In this document: positions 11,441 to 23,465 of the stretch, piece by piece | How positions within the stretch are numbered: position 1 is the stretch's first letter | How the letters are laid out: every line of letters begins with the position of its first letter | Assembly: GCA_036936605.1 (NCBI GenBank) | Contig: JAUPFV010000005.1 | Location: 121,824,453-121,888,452, forward strand | Reading direction: 5' to 3' | DNA length: 64,000 nt | Source of the DNA: Limnanthes douglasii subsp. nivea | Taxonomy: Eukaryota; Streptophyta; Magnoliopsida; Brassicales; Limnanthaceae | Notes under the pieces: generated by a model | The model's input: only the letters and a program-made list of their open reading frames with translations | Told to the model about the DNA's origin: nothing | Database searches by the model: none | Translations under genes and position numbers: made by a program

Positions 11441-11547
11441 CTTACATCCAATTCCAATGAACTCGTGTTTTTTTCTCTTTTTTCTCTGAATCTTTTATTT
11501 ACTTTGCATCACTGAAAAAATAATACGTTAATTCTCGCACCCCCAAA
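11441..11547 (+). promoter_or_regulatory. 5' flank / leader of the RRL-like gene
   Basis: The 107 bp between the LINE tail and the ATG contain a pyrimidine-rich run (tttttttctcttttttctct, about 11468-11487), common in plant 5' leaders. No clear TATA box is present here. If transcription starts in this stretch it must use a TATA-less promoter or sequence supplied by the LINE. Confidence 0.35.
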
Positions 11548-14500
11548 ATGTGGCGGCTTAGTCTCGAGTCCCCGATGAAGACGATTCTCCTCCGTTGCAA
11601 GGCAAAATCGCCATTGTACACTCCACAGCCTCCCCCGACGCAATTTTACCCTCCTCCTCGCTATTCTCTTTCCGTCTCTCAGTCCTTAACCCAGTTCCCA
11701 AATATTGGGAATGCCTTTTACGGTCTTTTTGTCACCTCGAGGTGCATTTCTACATCTACTCGCACGGCCTCAACCGCTGTTTCTGCTTTGGCTTCAGTGC
11801 AACCAAAACCCCCTGTGGAGTGGAACGAAATGGCGTCGTGTTCGGAAGACGGCGAGGTGGCTGCTAGCCCTGCTATTCCCGTTCGAGCTTTTTTTAATTC
11901 CACAAGGTTTGGTTTTTAATCCCATTTTTCTTTAAGGAATATAAAATCGATGAATATAGTGACTGATGATTTTAGCAGAGAGCTGTAGAAGGGGAAAGTG
12001 TTGATGTTGATCATGTTGTGTCTTCGTTTCAAATTTACAGTATATTGTCTAAACCCTTCTTCATAAACCCCCTAAACCCTAGACTTATTATAGTCGTGAA
12101 TTACATTGAGTGTGCCTCGTCTTGAATGAGTTTTTATTTTTCCTTATGGAGATTCTATAAATGGATTACGAATTTGTCAATCGAGTTGTTATGTTTTTTT
12201 GGTTAGTGTGGATTTGAGAAGCTTGATCCAGCATAACAAGCAGAATTTTGTCCCGCCAATGTCACGTATGACTAACTATGTCGTTCTCAAGTTTGGCAAT
12301 CATTGTGATTCAACTGTAAGTAAAACGACTTGGTGTTCACTTTCCATCTTATATTGAAGTATTTGAAAGAATGCTAGGTCTATGATGGCTATATTGAGCG
12401 TTTTAAATGTTTTCAAGGACCCAAAATTTCTACTCTAATTGTCTGTTGTTGTTGGTGAGCTGAGCTTCAAATGGAGTGAGATAAATATTATTCCAAAGGA
12501 AAAAGATTCTGGGGGCCAAGGGGTATTGACAACTCCGGCTGATGATCCTGCCTAGGGGCAATATCAGGAAGTTAGATGTGTAATACAAATATTATTTCTT
12601 GTAACTATCTCAAGCAAAATACTAACTGGAACAAAAAAGAGATCGTAGTAAAGTCAAGTGAAACTTCGTAGAGTACACAAACCAAAATATGTATGTTTTC
12701 TGCTGTTTGAACTGATCCCATTATTGAAGTCGGTGATCTCAGGGTACTGGGTGTTGCATAAATGGAAGTACCTGCGTTTATATGGTAGTTTTCCAGTACG
12801 GGTCAATTGTCTTGTTTAATGTTCGTGAGCATGAAGTTGACAAGTATCTCAAAATTGTAGAGAAGTATGCCACAGGGTTGCTTCTGGAAATGAGAAAAGA
12901 TGGTCAGCTCTTATATCATTCTCCATCAATATTTAGTTCTGAATATACATATGCTACGTGATATGAAGATGCAATAATATTTCACGCTTTAGTATCAATA
13001 TTGTCCTACTCGTTGGGAAGAAACTCATGCATAATTAGTATTTTATTTTGAACCCATAATTCATGTTGAAGATGATCTCGACTGTAGACTAACTATTTCC
13101 TCTTTGTATGGGTAACCTGAGGACTGTTGTAGAATCTTTAAGCTTTTAATCTGGAATGAAAAAATCCAGGATTCTGACTTGATACTCAACCGTTCCTTCT
13201 TTATGAATCAGTAAAACTGGATGACAATCTTTTCTTGTTTGACATAGCACTGAAATATTTCTATCTATAATAGTAATATCGGTGAAACGACTTCCCCACT
13301 CTCTTGGTTTCGTTTGCGGTGCCAAAATTTCATAATTGTAATGAGGTTTGAATTTCCATTATCAAATGACAGAATATGAGGTGAGAGAGAAGCCTACTTT
13401 AAAAACATGGATGGAAGGTGGACTGGATTCTATCATGTTACAGCTTTTTAACATTGATGGAATCCGTATCATCGGCAGTGTTCTTGGCCAAAGTATTGCT
13501 CTTGACTATTACGAACGCCAGGTATTGAATATCTTATGATTGGCCAGTCTCTTGCTCTCAATTTTCGAGCTCGTGCATTTTTTTCTTGTCTTGTTAGGTT
13601 GACGATATGGTTGCAGAATTTACGGATATAAATCGCGGAATGGAAAAAACTGGAACATTCACCATGGATAGTAAGAAGCTGTTTCAGTTGGTGGGAAAAG
13701 CAAATTCAAATATTGCTGATGTTATTCTTAAGCTTGGATTATTTGAGAGGTATTTATTTTTTTCCATCACTCGAGTTGAATTATAGTGAGACGGTGAAGA
13801 TCAGTGATGATTTTTCGTTGTGTATATTATCTTATGCCTTAGGAGGATAAAAAATCATGAAATGTGAGAAAATCAAAATTTCCTAGATAGGATAGGTAGA
13901 AGAAAGAAGTTGTAACACTGAACCAAGGAGAATTGTAGTCCGTGTAACAAAAATCATAAAATTCTAAATAAGAATGTCAAAACCAAAAATAATTCTAATG
14001 TAAAGAACTATGGAACCTTTAGTTCCAGGTAAAGGTCTTATGAAACACTCTACCTAACTTAAATGATTTTTCGGATGCTTTTTGAATTTCAGGGTTTATT
14101 TTACAACTCCATTACAACTTCAAAGGCTTTATATTAAGTTGCCTCTAAAATACAGTGATACATAAATGTACCGTTTTCATTCCTTTTAAAGTTTTTACCG
14201 TCAGGGGTCAGGAGCGACCGCATCTACGGTTTGTCAAGTCCTCAACACAGCCCATACAGTTGTAGTACGATTTGTCTTTCTAACTTACAAAATGTTAAAT
14301 TGGAATATGCAGATCAGATATTGCTTGGAAAGATGCCAAGTATGCACAGATATGGGAGTATCTTAGGGATGAATTTGAACTAACTCAAAGATTTGCTAGT
14401 CTTGATTTTAAGAGGAAGTTTGTAGAGGTATCATTTTTAGCTCTATTACTTTTATGATTGAACCTTGAAATAGTGTCTGACCTTTTTTTTTTCTGCATAT

Positions 14501-14627
14501 TCTTTTGCAGCATAATATTTGTTTTCTGCAGGAGATTCTTCAAAACCGAAAGTCAGATTTCTTGGAATGGCTCATCATCATACTGATTAGTGCTGATATT
14601 GCCATTACTCTGTATGACCGGGTTTAA
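11548..14627 (+). CDS. RRL: RRL-like DUF155 (RMND1/Sif2-Sif3 family) mitochondrial protein, seven exons
   Basis: Exons by GT-AG rules and reading phase: 11548-11906, 12207-12315, 12743-12902, 13373-13521, 13598-13749, 14313-14427, 14511-14627. They join into 386 codons plus TAA with no stop. The first ~110 residues are rich in Ser, Thr, Pro and Arg and low in acid, fitting a mitochondrial presequence. The DUF155 domain follows, with NYVVLKFG, YMVVFQYGSIVLFNVREHEV, RIIGSVLGQSIALDYY, GTFTMDSKKLFQLVGKAN and FERSDIAWKDAKYAQIWEYL. A hydrophobic segment near the C-terminus (EWLIIILISADIAITLY) fits the single membrane anchor of this family. Arabidopsis has two relatives, RRG and RRL; the wording here resembles RRL more. 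Family members are linked to mitochondrial translation or genome maintenance and to cell division in roots and leaves. Length is near the usual 370-400. The ATG sits 110 bp from an inserted LINE tail. Confidence 0.88.
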
Positions 14628-15589
14628 AAGTCTTTATGATTTTGAAATTTTCTAATCAAAGTTTCACAAGTCCATGTATATCAGTATTTTGGAGGAATTT
14701 ATTGTGGTAATAAAATTCACGGAAAATAAATAGTTAAAATAAAAGTTTATTGTCTCTTCTCGCTTTGAGTCCTTGGAGGATGAAGCCTTTAGGCATTTTC
14801 CTTACTATTAGCTATTTTCTCTTTTCTTGTCAACAATTTGTTTATAATAATTATCATTCTTTTTTAAATCAATCCTAACCAAATTGGCTCTTCTACTATT
14901 TATATTAATTATTGGATAACATTTTACTACTGGTTCGGAAAATTTTAAGTTCTGATTGGGAATTAGTTGCACTAAATAAAAGCAATTATAAGAAGGAAGT
15001 ATACTATTATTATTAACCAAAACTAAAAGATTCCATTAATAAGAAGTATGTTACCTTCTTAAAAATAAATACTGAAAATAAAATTTAAAATACGTTTGAA
15101 GTCAACACTTGAGGTTTGAAATAAGTCCAATACCTTGCAAGATATTATTTTGTTTTTTATTAGATTGTCTTTCAACCTGCTTCTTCTCGGGCAAAACTAA
15201 ATTTCTGTTCTAGACTTGTCTTCTCAAGTCTAAAAATATTTTTATTTCCTTTCCAATGGATTACAGGATAAATATTAAATTCTATTTTTTCGGATAAATC
15301 AAAGCTTAACTTTTATTTTTTATCGATTTTCTTACAGAATTGATAAAATGTTATGAGCAAGTCAGCTGACCATCTAATTCAGTTGATCATCTGCACAATT
15401 TTCTTTAGAAGAAATGTTTATTTCTTTTTGAAATAGATAATATGTTTTGCACAAATTTGGTTTTCTGGAGTTTTTTTAAAGCTTTAGTCTGTTATTGAAT
15501 TTTTTATAAAGGATAATTTCAGTTAATAAACATTATTTCTTATTCTTCTAGTCTTAGTAAACCCAATTTTAGGTTTTCACATAAAGTGA
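14628..15589. other. 3' flank of the RRL-like gene and AT-rich DNA
   Basis: The gene's 3' UTR should lie in the first few hundred bases, but I see no decisive poly(A) signal. The rest is AT-rich with no family-like translation. Confidence 0.4.
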
Positions 15590-16850
15590 TCGCCATGGGT
15601 TTATTAGGTGCTAATGCTTTGTCAAAATCTAGTCTCCTATTCCTTGACGTACTTGACTCTTTATTTTCGAGGAGTTTATTAGGTTCTTGTAAGCATTTCC
15701 AAAAGTTCTATGGAGTCGACTTCTATGCCAAGGTAAACAAAGTTTATTTTTCTACATAGTATTATACCATCTTGTAAAGCTCTACATTCAGCAAAAATTG
15801 TTGTTTGCTTCCCATAAATTCTACCATATGCTAATATGATATCTTCTTCTTTTATCCCTTATTAACCCTCCTCCATTAGCTTCACCACTAAAATCTACTA
15901 GTCTATCTGAATTTATCTTCAATCTATTCCCAACCAGAGGATGTCATTTAATTGTTAAACACACTATAAGTTTGATGTTATGATGATGACAACCCAAATC
16001 AGAAGCTAAACTAATGTCACATTTCTAATAAGATCTTTTAAGTAGCTTACCCTATCCAATCTTGATAAACTGTTGTAAATATAATCCACAATAGATCTGA
16101 CAGATATTTATTCTCATTGATGTTTCGATTCATTCATAGCGTTCAAAATTTCCTGATAAATTATAAGAGGAAAAATAGTTCTTATGTGACTGTCATGTTT
16201 AGTAGATCAAAACCACGTTCTAATAACATTAATCAGTGTCATACTTCTTGATAAATATATTATGAACAAACCACCAAAATTCATCTATATTTCTCACGCC
16301 ATTTTGCAATCCATAAAGAGGTGGTTAGTTGTTTCATTAATATAACTGAAAATTTGAAGTTAATGAAAAATGTCTATTTTTAAAAATTGAATCCACATGA
16401 ATCCATCTTTTCAAAATTCTCCACAGTAATACTGATTAATTTGTAGGAGTGGAGTTGTTCCATATTATCTTGAACATGTTTGAACTGTCTCATTTCTCTC
16501 TTCATTCATTCCAGGTTTTTTGGTGTTGAAATCTCTATTTGATGACAGACTCCATTTGATTTCATCCTTATTAACACTTAATTTCTTTTTATTTCAATGT
16601 TTGAAGGCGGAACAATGACTTTCAACTTTGGAAAATCTCATACTCCATACTTCCAAAATGTATCAATATTTCCCTCAAGTTCTAAATTTGTGATTGAGAA
16701 ATATATGAAAGCATTTTTACCATACCATTTCTCTAGCAAAAAATCTATTTTATGTCTACCAATTTTCCAAAAAGTAAACATTTATGCAGTTCTCTAATCC
16801 TTATAAATATTTTCCAAATTGTTGAACTTTTATTTGTTATTTGAGCTTGC
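15590..16850 (-). mobile_element. LINE 3'-region relic (zf-RVT and RNase H), minus strand
   Basis: On the minus strand about 15930-15800 encodes NRLKINSDRLVDFSGEANGG followed by GLIRD, the first strand of the RNase H domain carried by some plant L1-type LINEs. The same phrase pattern occurs in the LINEs at 48.1-50.4 and 56.15-57.75 kb. Upstream sections (to about 16850) hold decayed zf-RVT-like text. Stops and shifts are frequent, and neither end nor a TSD could be fixed. Confidence 0.55.
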
Positions 16851-18110
16851 AAAAGATGTTGGTTTTGTACTATATGGAGCACATAAACTTTGACCACAAA
16901 TTATTGTTTTCTCTAAACTTAAACCAAAACTTACAATGAAAATACCTTTTTTTTCTCTATACGTAAACATTCAGACCGCCTTCAGCATATGGTTTGCATA
17001 AGGTATTCTAAGTTGCCTAATAAACGGTTAGTTTATCTTCTGTAGAGCCCTAAATATTACACATTTTCTCAATTATTGTAATCACAAATTTAGGCAATTT
17101 TATAACTATATAACTATATATCGAATGAGTATCCAAAATTTTATACGTGTCAGTAAAATTTAACACTAAATAGTATAAAAATTATAATCAAGAAGTCGAA
17201 TAATTATTCACCGGGAGAACTATATTTATAGAAGTACAAAGTAAATACTTTATAATTAAATAGAGTTATAAAGTATATCTTCTATGATTAAAGAGGATCG
17301 TATTTAAGTATAACAAACTAATTTTTATTCTAATTGAATAAGATTTTATCTGTGATAATTATAGATATAACAATATGTTGTTAGTTATTGGTATCTTATG
17401 AATCTGCCGAAAAAATATTTGTGTCTAATGGGTGTGTCAAATGGGCTTTAAGCTCTTGACGGATCACATTTTATAGACTAGACGATTTATACATTATCAG
17501 TAGCCCCCTAGTTCTTGCAAGACAATTGAGAAAGGACTAACTCTTGAATTTACTATATTATGGATAATATTGCTTTAACTTGTGAATCTTTGTTAAAACC
17601 TTGTTTGTTGTACCTGAATGCTCTTATATAAGGTATATCAAATTATATATCTTAGCCTCATTCAGTCTTAGAATGTATTGATGTTATGTGTTGTTGGGTT
17701 CATATTCCTCTAGCCGATCAAACCTCACAGATATCTCCAGATTATCTCGAATCGACCATGCCCTGTCTAATTAAAAACTATTCACTGACCTAAATCTATC
17801 TTGAGGAAAAAATCTCTATTTTTGCGGAAGCAAAAATAGTACAGCAAAATGCCACCGCTTATAAACTATTTTTGAACAAGCAGATATTTAGATGAGTAAT
17901 AAAAGTAGCCACTGCTTCCATAATGTTAACGCACTATTTTTTGTATAATCCATCTAGAATTTTAATAAACTTCCAACACCGTCATGCAAAGCACAAACAA
18001 AATAATTAGGATATTTTTTTCCAGAAATAAAAACATAATATTATAAAAGAAAATTATAAGGATTATCTTTCGGTCATCAAATCCAAAATTAAATAGGAAT
18101 AAATTTTTTA
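16851..18110. other. AT-rich stretch without a recognisable gene
   Basis: No coding signal in any frame. A few LTR-like phrases occur (for example around 17440-17540) but nothing that defines an element. Confidence 0.4.
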
Positions 18111-18114
18111 ACAA

Positions 18115-18525
18115 CTATCTTCTAGTCTCCTCATATGTAAACAAATTTAGTATTCCACATTTGTGGAAATCAGGAAAATTATCTAAATATTTGGTAGCAC
18201 CATCTATAACGGATAAATAGAAATGATTACCCTCTAGGCCCTTAATAATGTTCAAAGTTAGAATATTTCTAAGACTAAAATAACCATCAATTTTCCAAGA
18301 AAGAATAATGATATTCATCTAAAACCTCTAAGCATTCGAAAGTAATATCCTGGACACATCAGTTTCTTGAAATAATTTTATTATTTCGAGATAAAATTGA
18401 AACATACTACCATTATCGCATATATATGTGAAAAATTTAATTCTTCTTTGGACTGGCAGATTCTCAGTTTGTAAACAAGATGATGAATGAAATCCTATTA
18501 AGAGAAAAATTAAAAATATAAACAC
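18115..18525 (-). pseudogene. Unrecognised decayed coding region
   Basis: Two open stretches (18525-18328 and 18318-18115) lie in the same frame and are parted only by two stops in nine bases, so they look like one older reading frame of about 135 codons. The N-terminal residues (MFIFLIFLLIGFHSSS) look like a signal or membrane segment. The later part has GLEGNHFYLSVIDGATKYL. I do not recognise the family. Confidence 0.3.
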
Positions 18526-18599
18526 TTTCCAAGTCTTTTAAACCCAAAGGGTCCTCTGTTAAAAGGTTGTTTTGAGGTTCTCTCCTAGAAGAAGAGCAT

Positions 18600-19152
18600 T
18601 TTACAAGATTATTATTGTTAAAGATGATTCAAATGATTGTATTAGGTCGAAGAGAAGAAAGAATGTGACTACTCAAGTAAATAATGTGAACAATGATGGT
18701 AAAGTAGCGAAGAATGATGATTGTGTTATGAAGAACTTAAAGGTCTGTTGAAAAACAATATTGTTAAGGGTTTGAAGCATTAGGAGACCAAAAATATTTA
18801 TATAAATAAAACCGTTACCGAGGCCAAAGAGGATGGTCATAATCCTCTTATGTATTTTGATAAAGAAGATAAGTATACTATTCTTGACCAAGAAATTCAT
18901 TTGCATCATATTGTTGTCGAAATTGACACTGATGATTATTTAGAAGCTAGAGTTTCAATAAAAATTAATGAAGTTAAATTTGATACAATCATAGAAAGGT
19001 TTACTGAGAGAAAATATCAGTTGATGTATAAAGATACTCATGGTAATAATAAAAGAGTAATTATCAATGATGATAGTGATCGGTTTACACTGAAAGTTTA
19101 TATTTGTGTTAGAAAAAAGAAGAATCCTTATTGTCTCGATTACCCAAAATAG
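18600..19152 (+). pseudogene. Unrecognised coding relic interrupted by the Tat element
   Basis: An open frame from 18850 to 19152 encodes an acidic, Lys-rich protein (DTDDYLEARVSIKINEVKF, then LMYKDTHGNNKRVIINDDSD). The second phrase has a faint likeness to the end of PB1 domains, but this is not enough to name it. A frame of similar composition at 18630-18745 suggests the coding region began further left. The stop at 19150-19152 overlaps the left gactt target-site copy, and related-looking sequence resumes at 29660. Confidence 0.3.
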
Positions 19153-19156
19153 ACTT

Positions 19157-19640
19157 TGGTGTGGATAAAAGTAGCCTGAGGGTAGGCTGGTAATTTTAAG
19201 TGGAGTTTTAAGGCGGCGTGAGGGTGTTTTAGGGTGTTTTGATATATTTCAAGGTGTTTCAAAGTGTTTCAAGGGTGGAGAGAGAATTAAGCAGCTTGGC
19301 AGCAGTTAATTTTTCTTACCCATAGTTAATGCTGGTGGTTGGGTATTTATAGTATGATTTTTTGGGCCCTTATGGGCTTTCGGGTCAAGTTTTATGGACC
19401 CGGGTCATGTTTAAAGACCCATGAAGTTTAAGCAGATGCACAGGTAGCTTAGTCAGATAGTGATTAGGTTTTTTAGTACTTTAGTCATAGTTCGAACTGC
19501 CTTATGTTTGCAGTGTTCAAAGTCTCCTGTCCGGTTCAACCAGTGCTGTTCGAACTGAAGTCATGGAGTCTGTCCGAATTTACGGGGTGACTTTACTTTG
19601 GACTACCCTTCCGGGGGGCTCTTCGAATTCGGACTCATCA
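19157..19640 (-). repeat. 3' LTR of the Tat element
   Basis: Nearly identical to 29170-29653. On the minus strand it carries TATAAATACCC (TATA box, 19351-19344). It ends with TG/CA and adjoins the target-site copy gactt at 19152-19156. Confidence 0.95.
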
Positions 19641-19654
19641 GGAGCCCCTTTTTT
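19641..19654 (-). promoter_or_regulatory. Polypurine tract of the Tat element
   Basis: The minus strand reads AAAAAAGGGGCTCC directly before the 3' LTR, the expected place and composition for the plus-strand DNA primer. Confidence 0.7.
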
Positions 19655-19971
19655 AGGTATTTGAACAAGTATCCTTGTTTAAAGAACTGAAAAACAGTCC
19701 GATTGAGGAAGTGGTTTTCCAATTCGAAGAGAATTGAGATAGGCCCGGACAGACCAACTGTTATGAATTCCAAACGGTTCTTTGTCAGAGGTAGTGGGAC
19801 ACGTGTCACACCCTGGCTGGTTACTTCAGCCGTTTTTTCATCTGAAAAATCGCACCACTTTATTGAACAGGTAACTTCTTTAAATGGTTTTGATGACGTC
19901 AGCGCCGTTTTTTAATCATTGCCCAACTTTTCGGATTCTCCTAGGAATCAAAGTCTCTTTTTTACATTTAC

Positions 19972-20067
19972 TATAAATACTATTCATCTTTCACAGTCTC
20001 ATTTTCACTTTGCCATTTTACTCAAAACTTCATCTCTCTAAAACCTTAAGATTTCCTTAATCGTTTT
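19972..20067 (+). promoter_or_regulatory. TATA box and leader of the opposite-strand gene
   Basis: TATAAATAC at 19973-19981 is followed after about 25-30 bp by a CT-rich leader (tcatctctctaaaacc) and the ATG at 20068. The spacing suits a plant RNA polymerase II promoter. It is inside the element but outside the LTR, so this gene need not depend on LTR transcription. Confidence 0.55.
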
Positions 20068-23027
20068 ATGTTCACAGCAAGAACAGCTTTAATCAAGGGT
20101 GGCTGGCTCAATCTTTCAGAACTAGAGAGAGCTCAAAGGGTTGAAAAAGAGAAAAGGATTGCAGCAGGGCTTCCAGCATCGCCAGTCGAGAAATTAGCTC
20201 CTTCAGTCGAAGAATCTGATAGAGGGTCGTCCTCCTCAAAAGGTACAAAACCTAGAAAACTCTTTCGAACAACACTCTCCCCCATTGTTTCAGACTCTTC
20301 AGTTCAAGAGTCGATCCCTGTCGTCGAACCAGGGGTTACTGTTACGAGCGTCAGGAAGAAATCTACTTTTATTGCCATGGGGTCCGACTCCGATCATTCC
20401 CCAGACAAGCTGATCATGAAAAGACCAAGAAGATTGGTTAAAAGACTCTCCTCAAAGAATACTAGTGAATCAGAGTCAGGGGTAGCTGTTAGGACTCTCC
20501 GGGAAAGGCCGGTCGGTCCGGAGGCTAGCAGTCCACTACCTCCCAAGGAAGCATCGACCTCAGAAACTCAAACTGAGGCGAGAACTCAAAAGCATACATC
20601 AAGCCAGCAGTCCGGAGGATCAGCTGTACCAAGCTTCATCCCTCCCCGGGCTGTTTCTGCAGAAGTTCCCCCAACTGTAATGGAGGAAAGGATGGAAGAC
20701 TCCACTGAGGAGGTCAGGTTTGAGTCCGAGTCTTCCGGACAGGTCGAAACTGCTATGGTTGTTGCCAAGAAAGGAAAAGAAGACTTGTATCTAAGGCGTC
20801 CGGATCTGCCGGAGAGCCTTGAAGGGAGAGTTGGGCCCTGCTTTCATAAGGTAGAGTTCAAGTATCTTCTGTCTTTGTTGAAAACCAAATATTCGTTTAT
20901 TCACACTAGAGATCTGGGACGGCTTCGCACTAAGTGGGGGATCCCTGAAAACGTAAAGATCCGAATTCCTATTGATCCGGAGACCCCGATGGACTGCAAG
21001 AGGAACGAGATCGTATTTTTTACGGAGCTGCTAAATTGGGGACTCAGGTTCCCATTGGATCCAGAAATAGTGCGCTATTTCCATTTAGTGAAGTTATGTC
21101 CATCGCAGCTGAGCCCCAACGGATGGTACACCTTGATGTCATGCATTATGGCATCCAGGCTGTCCGGAATTCCTCTTCCAATGGAAGAGTTCGCTGCTGT
21201 TGCCAGTCTGTGCAAACACCACCAGTTCCCTTTTTATCACTTTAATATGGGGAACAACCTGAAAGCCGTCGATGATCTCCTGGAGTCGGAGAATAAATGG
21301 AGGAGCCAATTCTTGTTTATAAGTGGCTCATGGGAGAATGGAAAAAAGATTAAAGTCGGGGAGAATCCTAGCCTTCTTCGAAGTAGATGGAGAAGTGATC
21401 GTAAGTTCTTTCTTTAAGTTTCTATTCGAATCTTCCCTTCTTTAAGCTTTCACTAACTAACTATTCTTTTTTTTTGCCAGAACTGCCAAAAGAGTTCGGA
21501 GACTATACGAAAGCCGGACAGGCTACCTGTGGCAAGATAAACGCATGGGCCGCAGAGAACTGGGAGAACCGGTTTCACAAGGCTTTCACTCCGGGAAACT
21601 TAGCCAGATCTCACCTGTGGAACACCACAGGTCGGAGGGATTTAACATGGGAGGAGTTCTCCACCCCTCCTGATGATGACATAGTGCTGAGAAGGTCTCA
21701 CGAGCTAGATGGGACCCTTTTCCTCCCTCTCCGGGCCAAAGCCCCAAGTAAAATGAAGGGCCAGAAGAAGAAAGGGAGGAAAACGGCAGTGGATACAGAG
21801 AAAAAGGCTCTAACTGACACAGAGGTGCCAGTCCCAGCTCAAGTTGATGCAAACCTTCTACAAGTGGTAGAAGTGGAAAGTAAGAGACACGGAGAGACTC
21901 CCTCAAAACCTCTAAGGGCCTCCAAACGAACTCGCAAGCAAGCAAGCGACAGTGCTGACAGAGAAGTAAAAAAGAAGAAGATTTCTCAAGAAGAAGAGTT
22001 CGCTGTCCGGGATCCGGAGCCCACTTTCCCAATTGATCCTACATTAGCTGAGGAGATCCCAGAAAATCTTAACGAAGGGATTCCAAGGGAACTCCATACT
22101 GATGAGATTGAAAGGGGAGAGATCAATATGGACGAAGTGGATGTCACCGGCCTGGGTCCTCTAGGTGATTACTTTCTTGGTCTGTCAAGAGATGAGTTTG
22201 CTGGGCCATACGTTCCTCCAAGTAGTTCCAACACAGTGAACTTTAATGGCAAGACTTTCTTGGTTTCCAGCGAAAGGGATATCATAGCTCACTCCCTCCT
22301 TAGCAACGTGCAACCTGTGCTCACCCTGGAAAGGCAAGTCCGGAGTCAGGCAGAAACTATTAAGGAGCTTAAGTCTGAGAAGGAGAAACTGTCCGATGAC
22401 CTCCGGGGTGCCACTACCCAGGTTGACTTGCTTAAGGAGTCGAACGAACAGCTGAAGAAGAGTAAAAATGAAAGCAACACAAAAGTTGCCTCTTTAGAGA
22501 AAACCCTAGAAGATCTCCGGGCTAAGCTGTCTGAGTTGGAGAAGGACTTGAAAACCTCAAAAAATGAGACTGCAGCAAAAGAGAAGCTTGTCACCAATTT
22601 GACTACTGACAAACTTGCTTTGGAGAATGCAGTGACTCAGGCTGTTGGTGAGAAAGCTGCCCTGGTGAAGGATCAAGAGGCCATGATCAAGGCCAAAATC
22701 AATGCTTATGCCAAGGAGATGATACGGAGTGAGGAATTATTGATTGAGAAGGTGAAGTCCGACATGGTCCTTCTATTTCATGAAAAGTTCCCGAAGAGGA
22801 GACTTGGGGACTTATGGCGTTATGTGGATGATGACGATCTCCCATATTGGACCATGGTTGATGAAGGGTACACTGATATATCCTCATCTGGTGATGAGGA
22901 GGAAACCGGAGAGAGTCCGGGTGAAGAAGAGGCTGATCCCAAAGGAAAGAAGGTCATTGAGGAAAAAAGCGATGTCAAGACCAAGGGAACAGATGAGGGT
23001 GAGCCATCTTCAAAGGCTCCCCCTTAG
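20068..23027 (+). CDS. Opposite-strand extra gene of the Tat element (gypsy-type DUF, coiled coil), two exons
   Basis: Exons 20068-21400 and 21481-23027 are joined by an 80-bp GT-AG intron (21401-21480, pyrimidine-rich before the AG) and keep frame, giving 959 residues. Residues 1-235 are Ser/Pro/charged. Around 235-400 is a domain like the 'putative gypsy-type transposon' family (PF04195), with WGLRFPLDPEIVRYF and LSPNGWYTLM. After a Lys/Arg-rich, possibly nuclear, stretch comes a long coiled coil (about 725-870, for example LKSEKEKLSDDL) and an acidic tail. Antisense extra ORFs are known in Tat elements, and their role is unsettled. It converges with pol but does not overlap it. ATG 20068 is chosen as the first one after the TATA box. 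Confidence 0.85.
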
Positions 23028-23063
23028 TTGGTAATTTATTCTGCTTACTTTTTTGTTTGAACC

Positions 23064-23172
23064 AAAGTCCTTGGAAGGCCAAGGCACCTTTTTGTGATGC
23101 TGTCCATTTTGTCCGGACAGATTTTTGTATTGTGTTTAAACTTGTTTAAAAAGTCCTTGGAAGGCCAAGGCA
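23064..23172 (+). repeat. Direct repeats with hairpin potential after the opposite-strand gene
   Basis: The 23-bp unit that begins aaagtccttggaaggccaag occurs at 23064-23086 and 23150-23172, 86 bp apart. Each contains CCTTGG-aagg-CCAAGG, a 6-bp stem with a 4-base loop. The unit lies in the presumed 3' UTR of the opposite-strand gene and before the pol stop on the other strand. Function unknown. Confidence 0.55.
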
Positions 23173-23465
23173 ACTTTAAGTTTATCGAATGAATGTTTTA
23201 TCTTGCACAACCTTTCTCTTATTCTACAGTTTGTTTAAGTATTTCGTATTGTGAGAGTGTTTAATTTCTCTGGCTAGAATTTAAATAGCCCTTAGATCTT
23301 TCAGTCCGAATAGTATGACAATCACCAGAATTTTGTAAAAACTTAGAAAATTGTTTAAGAAGGCTCCAAGTTTTATTGAAAGCTCTTCGTGGCGCCGAAG
23401 AGAGGAAGTGGTATGCCCCCAAATATTTACATGGGTGTTTAAACAAGTAAATATTTACATAAGTT

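Noticed and set aside
11595..11935. Alternative open frames over exon 1 of the RRL-like gene
   Set aside because: Only the frame from 11548 splices in phase into exons 2-7 and gives the DUF155 protein.
14808..15020. 70-codon open frame downstream of the RRL-like gene
   Set aside because: AT-rich, Asn/Ile/Lys-rich composition expected by chance; no family likeness.
18850..19152. PB1-domain protein
   Set aside because: The resemblance is limited to a short KYKD-like phrase with acidic residues after it. Too weak to name without a profile search, so it is left as unrecognised.
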